Shown: positions 7,662 to 16,635 of the stretch, piece by piece | Layout of the letters: each line of letters opens with the position of its first letter | How positions within the stretch are numbered: position 1 is the stretch's first letter | Assembly: GCA_958295925.1 (NCBI GenBank) | Contig: CATQHL010000001.1 | Coordinates: 1,966,780-2,030,779 of the forward strand | DNA length: 64,000 nt | Direction: 5' to 3' | Source: an uncultured Acidimicrobiales bacterium | GTDB taxonomy: Bacteria; Actinomycetota; Acidimicrobiia; Acidimicrobiales; CATQHL01 | Made by a program: the position numbers and the translations under genes | Notes under the pieces: model-generated | Databases searched by the model: none | What the model saw: the letters and a program-made list of their open reading frames with translations, nothing else | What the model was told of the DNA's origin: nothing

Positions 7662-9581
7662 CTATCTGCGCAGAGCCTCCAGCGTCGAAGACGCCACACC
7701 TTGAGCGTCAAGCCCGCAGCCAGCCAGAATCTCGTCGGCCTTCCCATGCGGCAGATAGGCCGACGGCACGCCCAGGACGCGCACTGAGGGGCCGTCGCCC
7801 CCCCCGGCTCGGTCGCCCCCCTCGGCCATGCGGGACAGCGCGGCGGCTATGCCGGTGCCGGCGCCCCCCTCGCAGACGCCGTCCTCGATGGTCACCACCA
7901 GTCTGTGCGTCAAGGCGTCGGCCAGCATCTCCGCGGGCAGGGGCTTGACAACTCGCACGTCCCACACAGTTGCCTCCACCCCGTTGTCGTCGAGGAGGTC
8001 CGCAGCCCCCTCGGCGGCGTCCAGCATCTTGCCTACCGCCAGCAGGCACACGTCGACGCCGGAGCGCACCTTGCGCCCTTGCAGCCCCGTCCCGATCTCG
8101 TTCTCTGAAACCTGCCGCGCTGCAGTCTTCGGCCAGCGGATTGCCGCCGGGCCGTCCGTGATGCTCAGCGCCTCGGAAAGCATGGCCTGAAGTTCCTGAT
8201 ACGAGGAGGGCGCCATGATGGTCATCCCCGGCACCCTCGATAGCAGCGCAATGTCCCAGATGCCGTGGTGGGAGGGGCCGTCGTCGCCGGTGATGCCGGC
8301 TCGATCCAGGCAGAACACCACCGGCTGGCGGTGCAGCCCCACGTCGAGGTTCACCTGGTCGAAGGCGCGGGACAGGAACGTGGAGTAGACGGCGACCACG
8401 GGTCGCAGCCCGGCCATCGCCATTCCCGCAGCCGAGGCGACGGCGTGCTGCTCGGCGATGCCGACGTCGATGCAGCGGTCTCCGAAGCGTTCCATGAAAG
8501 GCAGCAGCCCGGTGCTGTCGGGCATCGCCGCTGTGATGGCCACCAGGTTGGGACGCTCCTCGGCCGCCTTGATCAGGGCTTCGCCGAACGCCTGCGTGTA
8601 GCTTCCGGGCTTGGAGTAGGAGGTGTCGTGCATGCGCTTGATGGGGTCCTGCTCGGCCGGGGGGTAGCCGCGCCCTTTCTCTGTCAGGACGTGCACCACC
8701 ACAGGCCCGCTCAACTGGGCGGCGTCCTTGAGGATGCGATCGAGGCTGCGGAGGTCGTGGCCATCGTAGGGGCCGGTATAGCGGATGCCCATGTCCTCGA
8801 AGAAACTGGGCTCATCCCAGAATTCCCTGAAAGCCGCCTTGGTGGCCTCCACCATCCTGTCCAGCTGCTCGCCGACCAGCGGTATCTCGGAAAGCAGACG
8901 CTCGATGCGCTCCATGCGGCGGATGCTTGCGGGGTTAATCCGCATCTTCGCCAGCCGTTCGCCTAGGCGTGAGACAGTGGGGGCGTAGGAGCGTCCGTTG
9001 TCGTTGTAAATGATGATTACGTCCGACTTCGAGTGCCCGATGTTGTTGAGGCCCTCGTACGCCATTCCCCCGGTGAGGGCGCCGTCGCCAACCACTGCCA
9101 CCACCCGTCGGCGGAGCAGGTGGGGGGCTTCGCCATCGTCGGCTTCGGCGCCGTCGACATTGCTGGAGGTGGCTTCGGCTTCGGCGTCGAACTTGAAGGC
9201 GGTTGCGAAGCCGTGGGCGTAGCTCAGAACAGTGGAGGCGTGGCTGTTTTCGATCCAGTCGTGCTCGGATTCCTCCCTCGACGGGTAGCCGGACAGGCCC
9301 CCAGGCTGCCGCAGCCGCTCGAAGCCCTTGGCTCTTCCGGTCACCACTTTGTGGACATAGGCCTGGTGGCCGGTGTCCCAGAGGATCACGTCGTCAGGGG
9401 ATCTGAAAACCCTGTGCAGGATGAGGGTTAGCTCAACCACGCCGAGGTTCGACCCGAGATGCCCGCCGTGAGTGGTTACGGCGTCCACCAGGAACTCGCG
9501 GATTTCCTCGGCAAGGCCTTCGAGTTGCTCGTAGTCCAACGAGCGCAGGTATTCGGGGGTTATGGAATGGTCTAGGAGCAT
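7662..9581 (-). CDS. dxs: 1-deoxy-D-xylulose-5-phosphate synthase
   Basis: THGGHLGSNLGVVELTLILHRVF, GDGALTGGMAYEGLNN, YNDNGRSYAPTVSRL, IAEQHAVASAAGMA, GDDGPSHHG. Confidence 0.95.
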   Translation of the reverse strand: MLLDHSITPEYLRSLDYEQLEGLAEEIREFLVDAVTTHGGHLGSNLGVVELTLILHRVFRSPDDVILWDTGHQAYVHKVVTGRAKGFERLRQPGGLSGYPSREESEHDWIENSHASTVLSYAHGFATAFKFDAEAEATSSNVDGAEADDGEAPHLLRRRVVAVVGDGALTGGMAYEGLNNIGHSKSDVIIIYNDNGRSYAPTVSRLGERLAKMRINPASIRRMERIERLLSEIPLVGEQLDRMVEATKAAFREFWDEPSFFEDMGIRYTGPYDGHDLRSLDRILKDAAQLSGPVVVHVLTEKGRGYPPAEQDPIKRMHDTSYSKPGSYTQAFGEALIKAAEERPNLVAITAAMPDSTGLLPFMERFGDRCIDVGIAEQHAVASAAGMAMAGLRPVVAVYSTFLSRAFDQVNLDVGLHRQPVVFCLDRAGITGDDGPSHHGIWDIALLSRVPGMTIMAPSSYQELQAMLSEALSITDGPAAIRWPKTAARQVSENEIGTGLQGRKVRSGVDVCLLAVGKMLDAAEGAADLLDDNGVEATVWDVRVVKPLPAEMLADALTHRLVVTIEDGVCEGGAGTGIAAALSRMAEGGDRAGGGDGPSVRVLGVPSAYLPHGKADEILAGCGLDAQGVASSTLEALRR

Positions 9582-9700
9582 TGGAAACCTGTGGACGGCG
9601 GCAACTTTGGCGGCAACCCTTCGTGGGGATAATTGGGAGCAGAAACGGGTGCCAAAAAAACGCTAGCCGATTTGAGGCAATTCTCGCATTAATTTCCCGT

Positions 9701-9810
9701 CGGGCCGCTCCGTCTCCCGTCCTCCGCCGCCCTGAGTGGGACGCCGGGCCGCTCCGTCTCCCGTCCCCCGCCGCTCCCCCGTCGCCCTGAGTGCGGCTGA
9801 CGGGCCGCCG
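9701..9810. repeat. Short GC-rich tandem repeat (periods ~44 and ~56 bp)
   Basis: CGGGCCGCTCCGTCTCCCGTC at 9701 and 9745; shorter CGGGCCGC at 9801; CCGCCGCCCTGAGTG recurs with variation. Confidence 0.75.
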
Positions 9811-9840
9811 CCTGGGGCCGCCCCCGCCTAGGATTGAGTC

Positions 9841-11280
9841 GTGAGCGCCACCCCGCCCCCCAGCACCCCCTCGCAGGCCGTCGAGCCGCTAGTTGACGAG
9901 AGGCTGATTTCACGGACGCTGAAGGCCGCCCTGCGGGGCGGCGGCGACTTTGCGGAGGTCTTCGTTGAGGACAAGCGGTCTTCATCAGCCTCCCTCGACG
10001 ACGGCAAGGTGGAGGAACTGGTTACAGGAAGGCGGCGGGGCGCTGGAATCAGGGTGGTGGCAGGAGCCTCCACCGGCTTCGCCCACACAGCCGACCTCTC
10101 GCCCTCAGGGCTTGCCGCAGCCGCCGAGATCGCCGCAGCGGCGGCGCGGGCCGATGGCGGGCAGGGTTCGACGGAGAGCCCGCGGCGGGGTTCCAGGGAG
10201 CCGATCAACGAGGTGATCATCCCCCCCGGCCGGGTGAGCGGTGGACGGAAGGTGGATCTGCTCAAGCTCGCAGACGAGACGGCGAGGGCGGAAGGGGGCG
10301 CCATCCGTCAAGTGGCGTGCGGCTACGGGGACAGCCGCCGCCGGATCATGGTGGCTGACAGCGAAGGACTCCTGGCCACCGACGAGCAGGTGAAGACGTT
10401 CTTTGGCGTCTCTTGCGTTGCGCTTGGCGATGGCGGGATGCAGACGGGCAGGGAGACCAGTGGCCGCACGGTGGGATTTGAGCTCTTCGATGACGTGGAC
10501 GTGGCCGACCTCGCCCGAGCCGCCGCCCGCCGGGCCCTCACAAAGCTGGCCGCACATCCGGCTCCAAGCGGATCCATGCCCGTCGTGATCGGGCCTGGCG
10601 GCGGTGGGGTGCTGTTCCACGAGGCCTGCGGACACGGCCTGGAGGCTGACCTGGTTAACAAGGGCGCCTCCGTGTTCGCCGGGCGCGTCGGCGAACAGGT
10701 TGCCAACGCCGGGGTGACCCTCATCGACGACGGCACGATGTCCCCCGAGTGGGGCTGCTACGCCATCGACGACGAAGGGCGCCCCGCTCAGCGCAACGTG
10801 TTGATAGCCGACGGCGTGCTGCAGGGCTACATGCTGGATCGCCTGAGGGCTCGTCGGGCCGGCAGGGCAGGCACCGGAAACGGGCGCCGCGAGAGCTACC
10901 GTCATCTGCCGATGGTGAGGATGACCAACACCTTCATAGACAACGGCGATGCCAGGAGCGAGGACATCCTGGCCGACACCCCTCGGGGTATCTACGTGGC
11001 GCACCTGGGCGGCGGACAGGTGAACACAGCCACAGGGGATTTCGTTTTCGGGATGACCGAGGCGTACCTCATAGAGGACGGACGTCTCACAGCCCCGATC
11101 AGGGAGGGAAACCTCATCGGCAACGGCCCTCAGGTGCTAATGGAAATCGACGCCATCGGCAACGACTTCGCAATGGGCTCCCCAGGCACTTGTGGCAAGG
11201 ACGGGCAGGGCGTCCCTGTGGGCGACGGAACCCCGACCTTGAGGGTGGCCCGCCTCACCGTGGGCGGGACGGCCGACTGA
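9841..11280 (+). CDS. tldD: TldD-like metalloprotease subunit
   Basis: GGGGVLFHEACGHGLEADLVNKGASVFAGRVGEQVANAGVTLIDDGTM; GTG start preceded by TAGGAT-N6. Confidence 0.9.
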   Translation: MSATPPPSTPSQAVEPLVDERLISRTLKAALRGGGDFAEVFVEDKRSSSASLDDGKVEELVTGRRRGAGIRVVAGASTGFAHTADLSPSGLAAAAEIAAAAARADGGQGSTESPRRGSREPINEVIIPPGRVSGGRKVDLLKLADETARAEGGAIRQVACGYGDSRRRIMVADSEGLLATDEQVKTFFGVSCVALGDGGMQTGRETSGRTVGFELFDDVDVADLARAAARRALTKLAAHPAPSGSMPVVIGPGGGGVLFHEACGHGLEADLVNKGASVFAGRVGEQVANAGVTLIDDGTMSPEWGCYAIDDEGRPAQRNVLIADGVLQGYMLDRLRARRAGRAGTGNGRRESYRHLPMVRMTNTFIDNGDARSEDILADTPRGIYVAHLGGGQVNTATGDFVFGMTEAYLIEDGRLTAPIREGNLIGNGPQVLMEIDAIGNDFAMGSPGTCGKDGQGVPVGDGTPTLRVARLTVGGTAD

Positions 11281-11336
11281 GCGGCTTAGCCAGGGCGGAG
11301 CGTTTGTTCGGGACGACAGCCTCCGATCTCCTCGCC

Positions 11337-12659
11337 ATGGGCGACGAGATCTGCTCGCAGGCGCGGGCGGGCGAGCAGATAGAGGCGGTGCTGGCCTACT
11401 CCAGCGACACCGAGGTGCGCGCCTGGGAGGGGGAGGTGGAGTCCTTCTCCTCGGCCACATCATTCGGGGTAGGTGTCAGGGTGATCTCCTCGCAGCGTCA
11501 GGGGTTTGCCTACGCAGGCAGTTGGGAGCCGGAAGTGATAGCCGAGACGCTGGACGCGGCCCGCGCCAACTCCGCTTTCGGCACCCCCGATGAGCACCTG
11601 GCGCTCGCCGAACCCGACGGGGTGGATCCCGTTGAGCTCGACCTTTACAGGGAGGAGCTTGCGGGGGTGACTCCCGAACGCAAGATCGACTTGGCGCTGG
11701 CGCTGGAGCGCTCGGTGCGCTCGGCGGACAGCCGGATCGTGGGGGTGGAGTCGGCTGACTACGTGGACTCCCTGTCTGCCGGAGCGGTGGTCAACACCAG
11801 CGGCGTTCGTTCCTTCGGGCGCGACAGCACGTGTTACCTGATGGCCTATGCGCTGGCCTCGGACGAATCGGAGACGCAGACCGGCTTCGGCTACAGCGTG
11901 GGCCGCTCGCTGGAAGATCTCGATGAAGGCAAGGCGGCCGCCGACTGCGTGGAGCGGGCGCTTCGGCTGCTGGGGGCGGGCAAGCCGGTCAGCGGTCGCA
12001 CGACCGTCGTGTTCGACCCCTGGGTGGCTGCGCAGTTCCTGGGGATAATCGGCGGCACGCTTTCGGGGGAGGCCCTGCTGAAAGGGCGTTCGCTGTTCGC
12101 CGACAGGGTGGGCGAACAGGTGGCGGCTGCGGGGTTCACGCTTACCGACGATCCCACCAACCCTCTGGCGTTCGGCGCCTCATCCTCCGACGGGGAAGGG
12201 CTGGCCGCCCGTCGCAACGACCTCATTTGCGACGGGGAGCTGCAGAAGTTTCTGCACAACAGCTACACGGCCCGCCGTCTGAACACGGTCTCCACGGCAT
12301 CGGCTGTGCGCGGCTACTCGAGTACCCCTGGAGTGGGCTGCGTTGCGTTGGCGCCTTCGCCGGGAAGCCGCAGCGCGGCCGATCTGATCGCAGAGCTGGA
12401 GGACGGGGTTCTGGTTCAGGGCGTGAGCGGCCTGCACTCGGGCGTCAACCCCGTAAGCGGGGACTTCTCGACCGGCGCCGAGGGGCTGCGCATCCGTGAC
12501 GGCGAGCTGGCCGAGCCGATCAGGGAGTTCACGATTGCCTCCACCCTTCAGAGGATGCTGCTGGACATAGCAGAAGTGGGAAACGATCTGGAGTGGCTGC
12601 CGATGTCGTCCGCCGGGGTGACGCTGGTGGTGGACGGCGTGATGATTTCAGGGGAGTAG
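11337..12659 (+). CDS. pmbA: TldE/PmbA-like protein
   Basis: YSSDTEVRAWEGEVESFSSATSFGVGVRVI, GKPVSGRTTVVFDPWVAAQFLG; true start probably 11337 or slightly upstream, not ORF-track 10749. Confidence 0.85.
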   Translation: MGDEICSQARAGEQIEAVLAYSSDTEVRAWEGEVESFSSATSFGVGVRVISSQRQGFAYAGSWEPEVIAETLDAARANSAFGTPDEHLALAEPDGVDPVELDLYREELAGVTPERKIDLALALERSVRSADSRIVGVESADYVDSLSAGAVVNTSGVRSFGRDSTCYLMAYALASDESETQTGFGYSVGRSLEDLDEGKAAADCVERALRLLGAGKPVSGRTTVVFDPWVAAQFLGIIGGTLSGEALLKGRSLFADRVGEQVAAAGFTLTDDPTNPLAFGASSSDGEGLAARRNDLICDGELQKFLHNSYTARRLNTVSTASAVRGYSSTPGVGCVALAPSPGSRSAADLIAELEDGVLVQGVSGLHSGVNPVSGDFSTGAEGLRIRDGELAEPIREFTIASTLQRMLLDIAEVGNDLEWLPMSSAGVTLVVDGVMISGE

Positions 12660-12668
12660 GCGCGCAGG

Positions 12669-13586
12669 GTGACGGGCCTGTTCGCCCTCGGTGCGGCGAC
12701 GGCCCTTGCAACCGCCTCGAGCGGCGAACTCTGGTCGGCTCCGAGGGGAATCGTGTTGGGCGTCGTCCAGGGTCTCACGGAGTTCTTGCCTGTCTCCTCG
12801 AGCGGGCATCTTCAGATTGTCACCTGGCTTGCGGGCTGGGAGGCGCTCTTCGACGACGCCGGGGTGTGGACGGCCTTCGAGGTTGCCCTGCACTTCGGCA
12901 CGTTCGTGGGTGCAGTCGCCTTCTTCTGGCGCGATGCGGGGGGGCTGACGGCAGGGGCGTTGGCATCACTGGCTGGGAGGCGAAGCGAGAGGGGCAGGTT
13001 CGCCTGGCAGCTTGTCCTGGCCACGGTGCCGGTCGGGCTTGTGGGGGTGTTCGCCGATTCGTGGCTGGTGCGCTCAGAGCGCGTCTGGGTGACGGCCTGT
13101 GCGCTGATCGTCTTCGGGGCGGCTCTCTGGGTGGCCGATCGGCGGGCGGCGGACGACAGGGGGACGGGATCGTTCTCCTGGGCGGACGCAGTCTGGCTGG
13201 GTCTGGCGCAGGTGCTGGCGCTTGCGCCCGGGGTGTCGCGCTCTGGGGTGGTGATGACCGCAGGGAGGATGCGGGGGCTCTCGCGGGCATCCGCCGCTAA
13301 GACGGCTTTGCTTTTGAGCTTGCCGGTGATCGCGGGAGCAGCCGTCTACAAGCTGATCGACCTGGGAGGATTCTCAGGCATCCCGGAAGAGGCGCGCCAG
13401 GCGTTCGTCTGGGGTGTTCTGGCTTCGGCGGTCTCCGGCTGGGCGGCAGTCGGGCTGCTTATGCGGCTCACCCGCCGCATCGGCTTCGGGCCGTTCGCCC
13501 TGTACCGGCTGGGTCTGGGTGTGGCGGTTCTTTGCCTGGTGGGAGTTTCGTTCAGGGGCGCTGGCTGGGGCTGGGGCTGGGGCTAG
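12669..13586 (+). CDS. uppP: Undecaprenyl-diphosphatase (BacA/UppP family)
   Basis: GIVLGVVQGLTEFLPVSSSGHLQIV, APGVSRSGVVMTAGRMRGLSRASAAKTALLLSLPVI. Confidence 0.92.
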   Translation: MTGLFALGAATALATASSGELWSAPRGIVLGVVQGLTEFLPVSSSGHLQIVTWLAGWEALFDDAGVWTAFEVALHFGTFVGAVAFFWRDAGGLTAGALASLAGRRSERGRFAWQLVLATVPVGLVGVFADSWLVRSERVWVTACALIVFGAALWVADRRAADDRGTGSFSWADAVWLGLAQVLALAPGVSRSGVVMTAGRMRGLSRASAAKTALLLSLPVIAGAAVYKLIDLGGFSGIPEEARQAFVWGVLASAVSGWAAVGLLMRLTRRIGFGPFALYRLGLGVAVLCLVGVSFRGAGWGWGWG

Positions 13587-13588
13587 GG

Positions 13589-14248
13589 CTAGGGCCGCCG
13601 CGCCGCCAGCGCCGCCAGCGTGAGCGTGCCGTTTTGCTTCGGAACGACGGCGGCTGCTGCTTCCTGCGGGCTGACGGCCACGGTCACCGATTCGGCGTCC
13701 ACCTCCACCACCCACGCCTCGGCGGCCACGCTCACAGCGTGAGCTGCGCCTTCCAGCCCATTTGCATCGAGGTTGCTGCTTGCGAAGATCCGAACCCGAT
13801 CCCCGGTCGAGACGGGGGGAATCTCGGCGGTCTTCGGGAATGAGAGGGCGGCGGTTCCCGGGGGAATCCGCCCCGACAGCCCCCGGCCGCCCTTGAGCCG
13901 GGCGGTCAGCACCTCCTCGCCTGGGTAGATCGCCACGGCGGCCATGTCGTCTTCATCCAGATTGTCGGCAATCCCGTCTGGCAGGACCTTCGCCGGTCGC
14001 AGCTCCCAGGCCACCGCGTCCTCCTCGAAGGTCTCCCCGGGCAGGATGAGTCGCTGCGCCACGGGCACCTCGATGAGGCGCTCAGGATCTGCGTCGGGGT
14101 CGACGTCCTCGCCGAGGTTCGACAGGACGACGGTCGCAGCAATCAGCAGCACCAGGATCGACCAGAAGACGATCGGCCTTCGGAGCAACTTGACAAGCGG
14201 CGAGGGTTTCCAGCCGGGGATGCCCCGGCGGGCCATGAAGGCGGGCAT
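13589..14248 (-). CDS. SAF-domain membrane protein (CpaB/RcpC-like)
   Basis: N-terminal TM, IEVPVAQRLILPGETFEEDAVAWELRPAKVLPDGI...GEEVLTARLKGGRGLSGRIPPGTAALSFPKT; AAGGAGA RBS. Confidence 0.65.
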   Translation of the reverse strand: MPAFMARRGIPGWKPSPLVKLLRRPIVFWSILVLLIAATVVLSNLGEDVDPDADPERLIEVPVAQRLILPGETFEEDAVAWELRPAKVLPDGIADNLDEDDMAAVAIYPGEEVLTARLKGGRGLSGRIPPGTAALSFPKTAEIPPVSTGDRVRIFASSNLDANGLEGAAHAVSVAAEAWVVEVDAESVTVAVSPQEAAAAVVPKQNGTLTLAALAARRP

Positions 14249-14424
14249 TGACTTTCTCCTTCTCGAGGGGTTGGTTCCGCGGGGAAAGGCGGAGAGAGGG
14301 GGGAAGTCGCCTCAGAGTCTAGGGGAGTCGCCGAGTCTTTGTCTAGGGGAGGGGTAGAGGCTTTCCGCCCCCGCTGCCGAGCTTTCCGCCACCGGCTCGA
14401 GGGCGGGCGGACGCCTCGGCTGCC

Positions 14425-15258
14425 TCAGGCGGGATTCTTGACAGACGGCCCGCTGTGGTGGGCGCAGCAGCCTGCGGCGTTCGCCGGCAAATTCCCAACG
14501 AGCCGCACCAGGAGTTTCTTCACGTTCCCGATGTTCTGATTGAAGGTCTCCAGCACCATCTCGAATGTCACCGGCTCGGACTCCGGGCCGGAGCCAGGAG
14601 CGGAGACGCCTGCGTCGTAGTCGGTCACCAGGGCGATGCCGACGAAGCACATCCCAAGCTCCCTGGCCAGGGCCGCTTCGGGCATTTGAGTCATGTTGAT
14701 CACAGATCCCCCTGCCCGCGTGAACTCCCTCGACTCGGCCTTGGTTGAAAAACGCGGGCCTTGGATCACCACGACCGTCCCGCTGCCATGAACGGTGATC
14801 CCCTCGTCCTCCGCAGCCTCTGTCGCTACTGCGCGCAGCTGCGGGCAGTAGGGATCGGCGAAGGTGGCGTGGAACGATCCCGGGCCGTCGTAGAAGGTCT
14901 GCCGTCGCCCCCAGGTGCGGTCGATGATCTGATCGCAGACAACGAAGTCGCCAGGGGCTATGTGCGGCTGCAGGGAACCGCAGGTGAAAGTGGAGACGAG
15001 CGTGGACACCCCCTCGAGCGCCAGCACTCTGAAGTTCGCCAAGTAGGGGACCTTGTGGGCCGGATAGATGTGCCCATCCCCGTGGCGGGACAGGAAGGCC
15101 ACCCTCCTGCCGGAAAAGGTTCCTGTTCGCAGATCGGAGGACGGTGGGCCGTAGGGCGTCTCGTGCGGCGCAGCCCGAAGGTCGTCAGCGAGTGCGTAGA
15201 ACCCGCTTCCCCCGATGATGCCGATGTGCGGACTGCTGTCGGCGCTCAAGGTGCTCAT
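14425..15258 (-). CDS. mtnP: S-methyl-5'-thioadenosine phosphorylase / purine nucleoside phosphorylase
   Basis: IGIIGGSGFYAL, FLSRHGDGHIYPAHKVPYLANFRVL, GPRFSTKAESREFTRAGGSVINMTQMPEAALARELG. Confidence 0.92.
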   Translation of the reverse strand: MSTLSADSSPHIGIIGGSGFYALADDLRAAPHETPYGPPSSDLRTGTFSGRRVAFLSRHGDGHIYPAHKVPYLANFRVLALEGVSTLVSTFTCGSLQPHIAPGDFVVCDQIIDRTWGRRQTFYDGPGSFHATFADPYCPQLRAVATEAAEDEGITVHGSGTVVVIQGPRFSTKAESREFTRAGGSVINMTQMPEAALARELGMCFVGIALVTDYDAGVSAPGSGPESEPVTFEMVLETFNQNIGNVKKLLVRLVGNLPANAAGCCAHHSGPSVKNPA

Positions 15259-15267
15259 GGCTGGTCT

Positions 15268-15693
15268 TCAGCCGGAACCGGAGCCGCCTGCAGGGGTTTT
15301 CGCCTTCCCTGGCGTGTCTCCGCCTCCTGGCGCGCCGGCGCTGGAGCCGTCGCCGCCGCCATTTCCCGAAGAGGCCGACGAGGAGTCGGAAGCGCCCGTG
15401 GCGACTTTGTCGCCGCCCCTTTGTCCCTTGCCGTTTGCTCCCTTGCCGTTGGTGGAGGCGGCCGCCTTCCCCGCAGCGGCGCGGCTGTCTGTCTTGTAGA
15501 AGCCGGATCCCTTGAAGGTGATGGAGGGGGCGAAGAACACCTTCGACACCTTTCCGAGCCCAGGGGCCTGACATCCAGACGGGCTGTATGAAGAGTCGGG
15601 CTCCGGGCACAGCATGAGGCTCTCCTCGGTGATCGACTGGCGGACGTCGAAGCGGACTCCGCAGGTTTGGCATCGGTATTCGTAGGTTGGCAT
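15268..15693 (-). CDS. FmdB-family zinc ribbon protein
   Basis: MPTYEYRCQTCGVRFDVRQSI...FKGSGFYKTDSR followed by low-complexity tail. Confidence 0.85.
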   Translation of the reverse strand: MPTYEYRCQTCGVRFDVRQSITEESLMLCPEPDSSYSPSGCQAPGLGKVSKVFFAPSITFKGSGFYKTDSRAAAGKAAASTNGKGANGKGQRGGDKVATGASDSSSASSGNGGGDGSSAGAPGGGDTPGKAKTPAGGSGSG

Positions 15694-15888
15694 CGGCTCT
15701 ACAGGGTTGAGGGCGGGCTACGAAAGAACTCAGACAGGCTACCAGTCCTGCATACCCGTTCAGCGTTCTTGAGGCACATCCCGAGGGGTTATCAGCCGTG
15801 CCTTTGCGCTGTGCGAAGGGGCCGCCGCCGACGGGCACCGCCGCCGGTAGGGGAGAGAATTCGCGACACAGCATCTAGTATGTTGCCC

Positions 15889-16539
15889 GTGAGTCCGTGG
15901 TGGTGGCTGCTGCTCATTCCCGCGTATTTCCTGGGGACGTTCCCCACGGCACACATCGTCGGGCGCGTAGTAGGGCGCAACCCTTCCAAAGAAGGCTCCA
16001 AGAACCCGGGTGCCACGAACATGTACCGGCTCGCAGGACGCGTGCCGGCTGCCTTCGTGCTGATCGGCGACATTCTCAAGGGGGTTGCGCCGACGCTGAT
16101 CGCATTGCAGCTGGCTTCCCGCAACGTGGCGGTGGTCTGTGCCGCGCTGGCAGTGGTGGGCCACATCTTCCCCGTCACACGGCTCTTTCGGGGCGGCAAG
16201 GGCGTGGCGGCCTACGGAGGATGTTCGCTGGTGCTCTGGCCCTACACAGCGCTGGCTGCGATAGCGGTCTGGCTCGTGTTTACGAAATGGTCGGGCCGTC
16301 CTTCGGTGGGGTCGTTGATCGCCGTGCCCCTTCTGCCGGTCGGGGTTGCCGTGGAGTACGCCATGGACTGGAATCAAGTTGCCTGGTGGGAGATACTCGT
16401 CTGGTTCTGCGTGGCGGGCATTGTGACTTGGATGCACCGGACGAACATCAAGCGCCTGATCAACCGTGAGGAAGAGAGGATGCAGAACGTCTTCACCAGG
16501 GTGGAGGCTAAGCCCCTGCCGTCCGTCTCGAAGTCCTAG
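15889..16539 (+). CDS. plsY: Glycerol-3-phosphate acyltransferase PlsY
   Basis: YFLGTFPTAHIVGR...GSKNPGATNMYRLAG...FRGGKGVAAYGG; GTG start at 15889 preceded by TAGTAT-N7 (in-frame ATG at 15880 alternative). Confidence 0.88.
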   Translation: MSPWWWLLLIPAYFLGTFPTAHIVGRVVGRNPSKEGSKNPGATNMYRLAGRVPAAFVLIGDILKGVAPTLIALQLASRNVAVVCAALAVVGHIFPVTRLFRGGKGVAAYGGCSLVLWPYTALAAIAVWLVFTKWSGRPSVGSLIAVPLLPVGVAVEYAMDWNQVAWWEILVWFCVAGIVTWMHRTNIKRLINREEERMQNVFTRVEAKPLPSVSKS

Positions 16540-16635
16540 GTGAGGTTGGCTCCCCCCGGACAGGGCTTCTTTCCCTCCCCTGAACTCGACGCGGCGCTGT
16601 CACAGTCGTAGCCCCTGGAACAGAGCCGCTCCACT

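Noticed and set aside
10749-11336. N-terminal extension of the TldE ORF (10749)
   Set aside because: The region is out-of-frame sequence inside tldD; conserved TldE sequence begins near 11300-11340.
12593-13300. Alternative-frame ORF of 235 aa over uppP (and similar long out-of-frame ORFs such as 10105..11004, 927..1625, 8265..8966)
   Set aside because: High-GC shadow ORFs overlapping genes with clear conserved motifs in the other frame; compositions are Arg/Gly/Ala-rich and no family motifs are seen.
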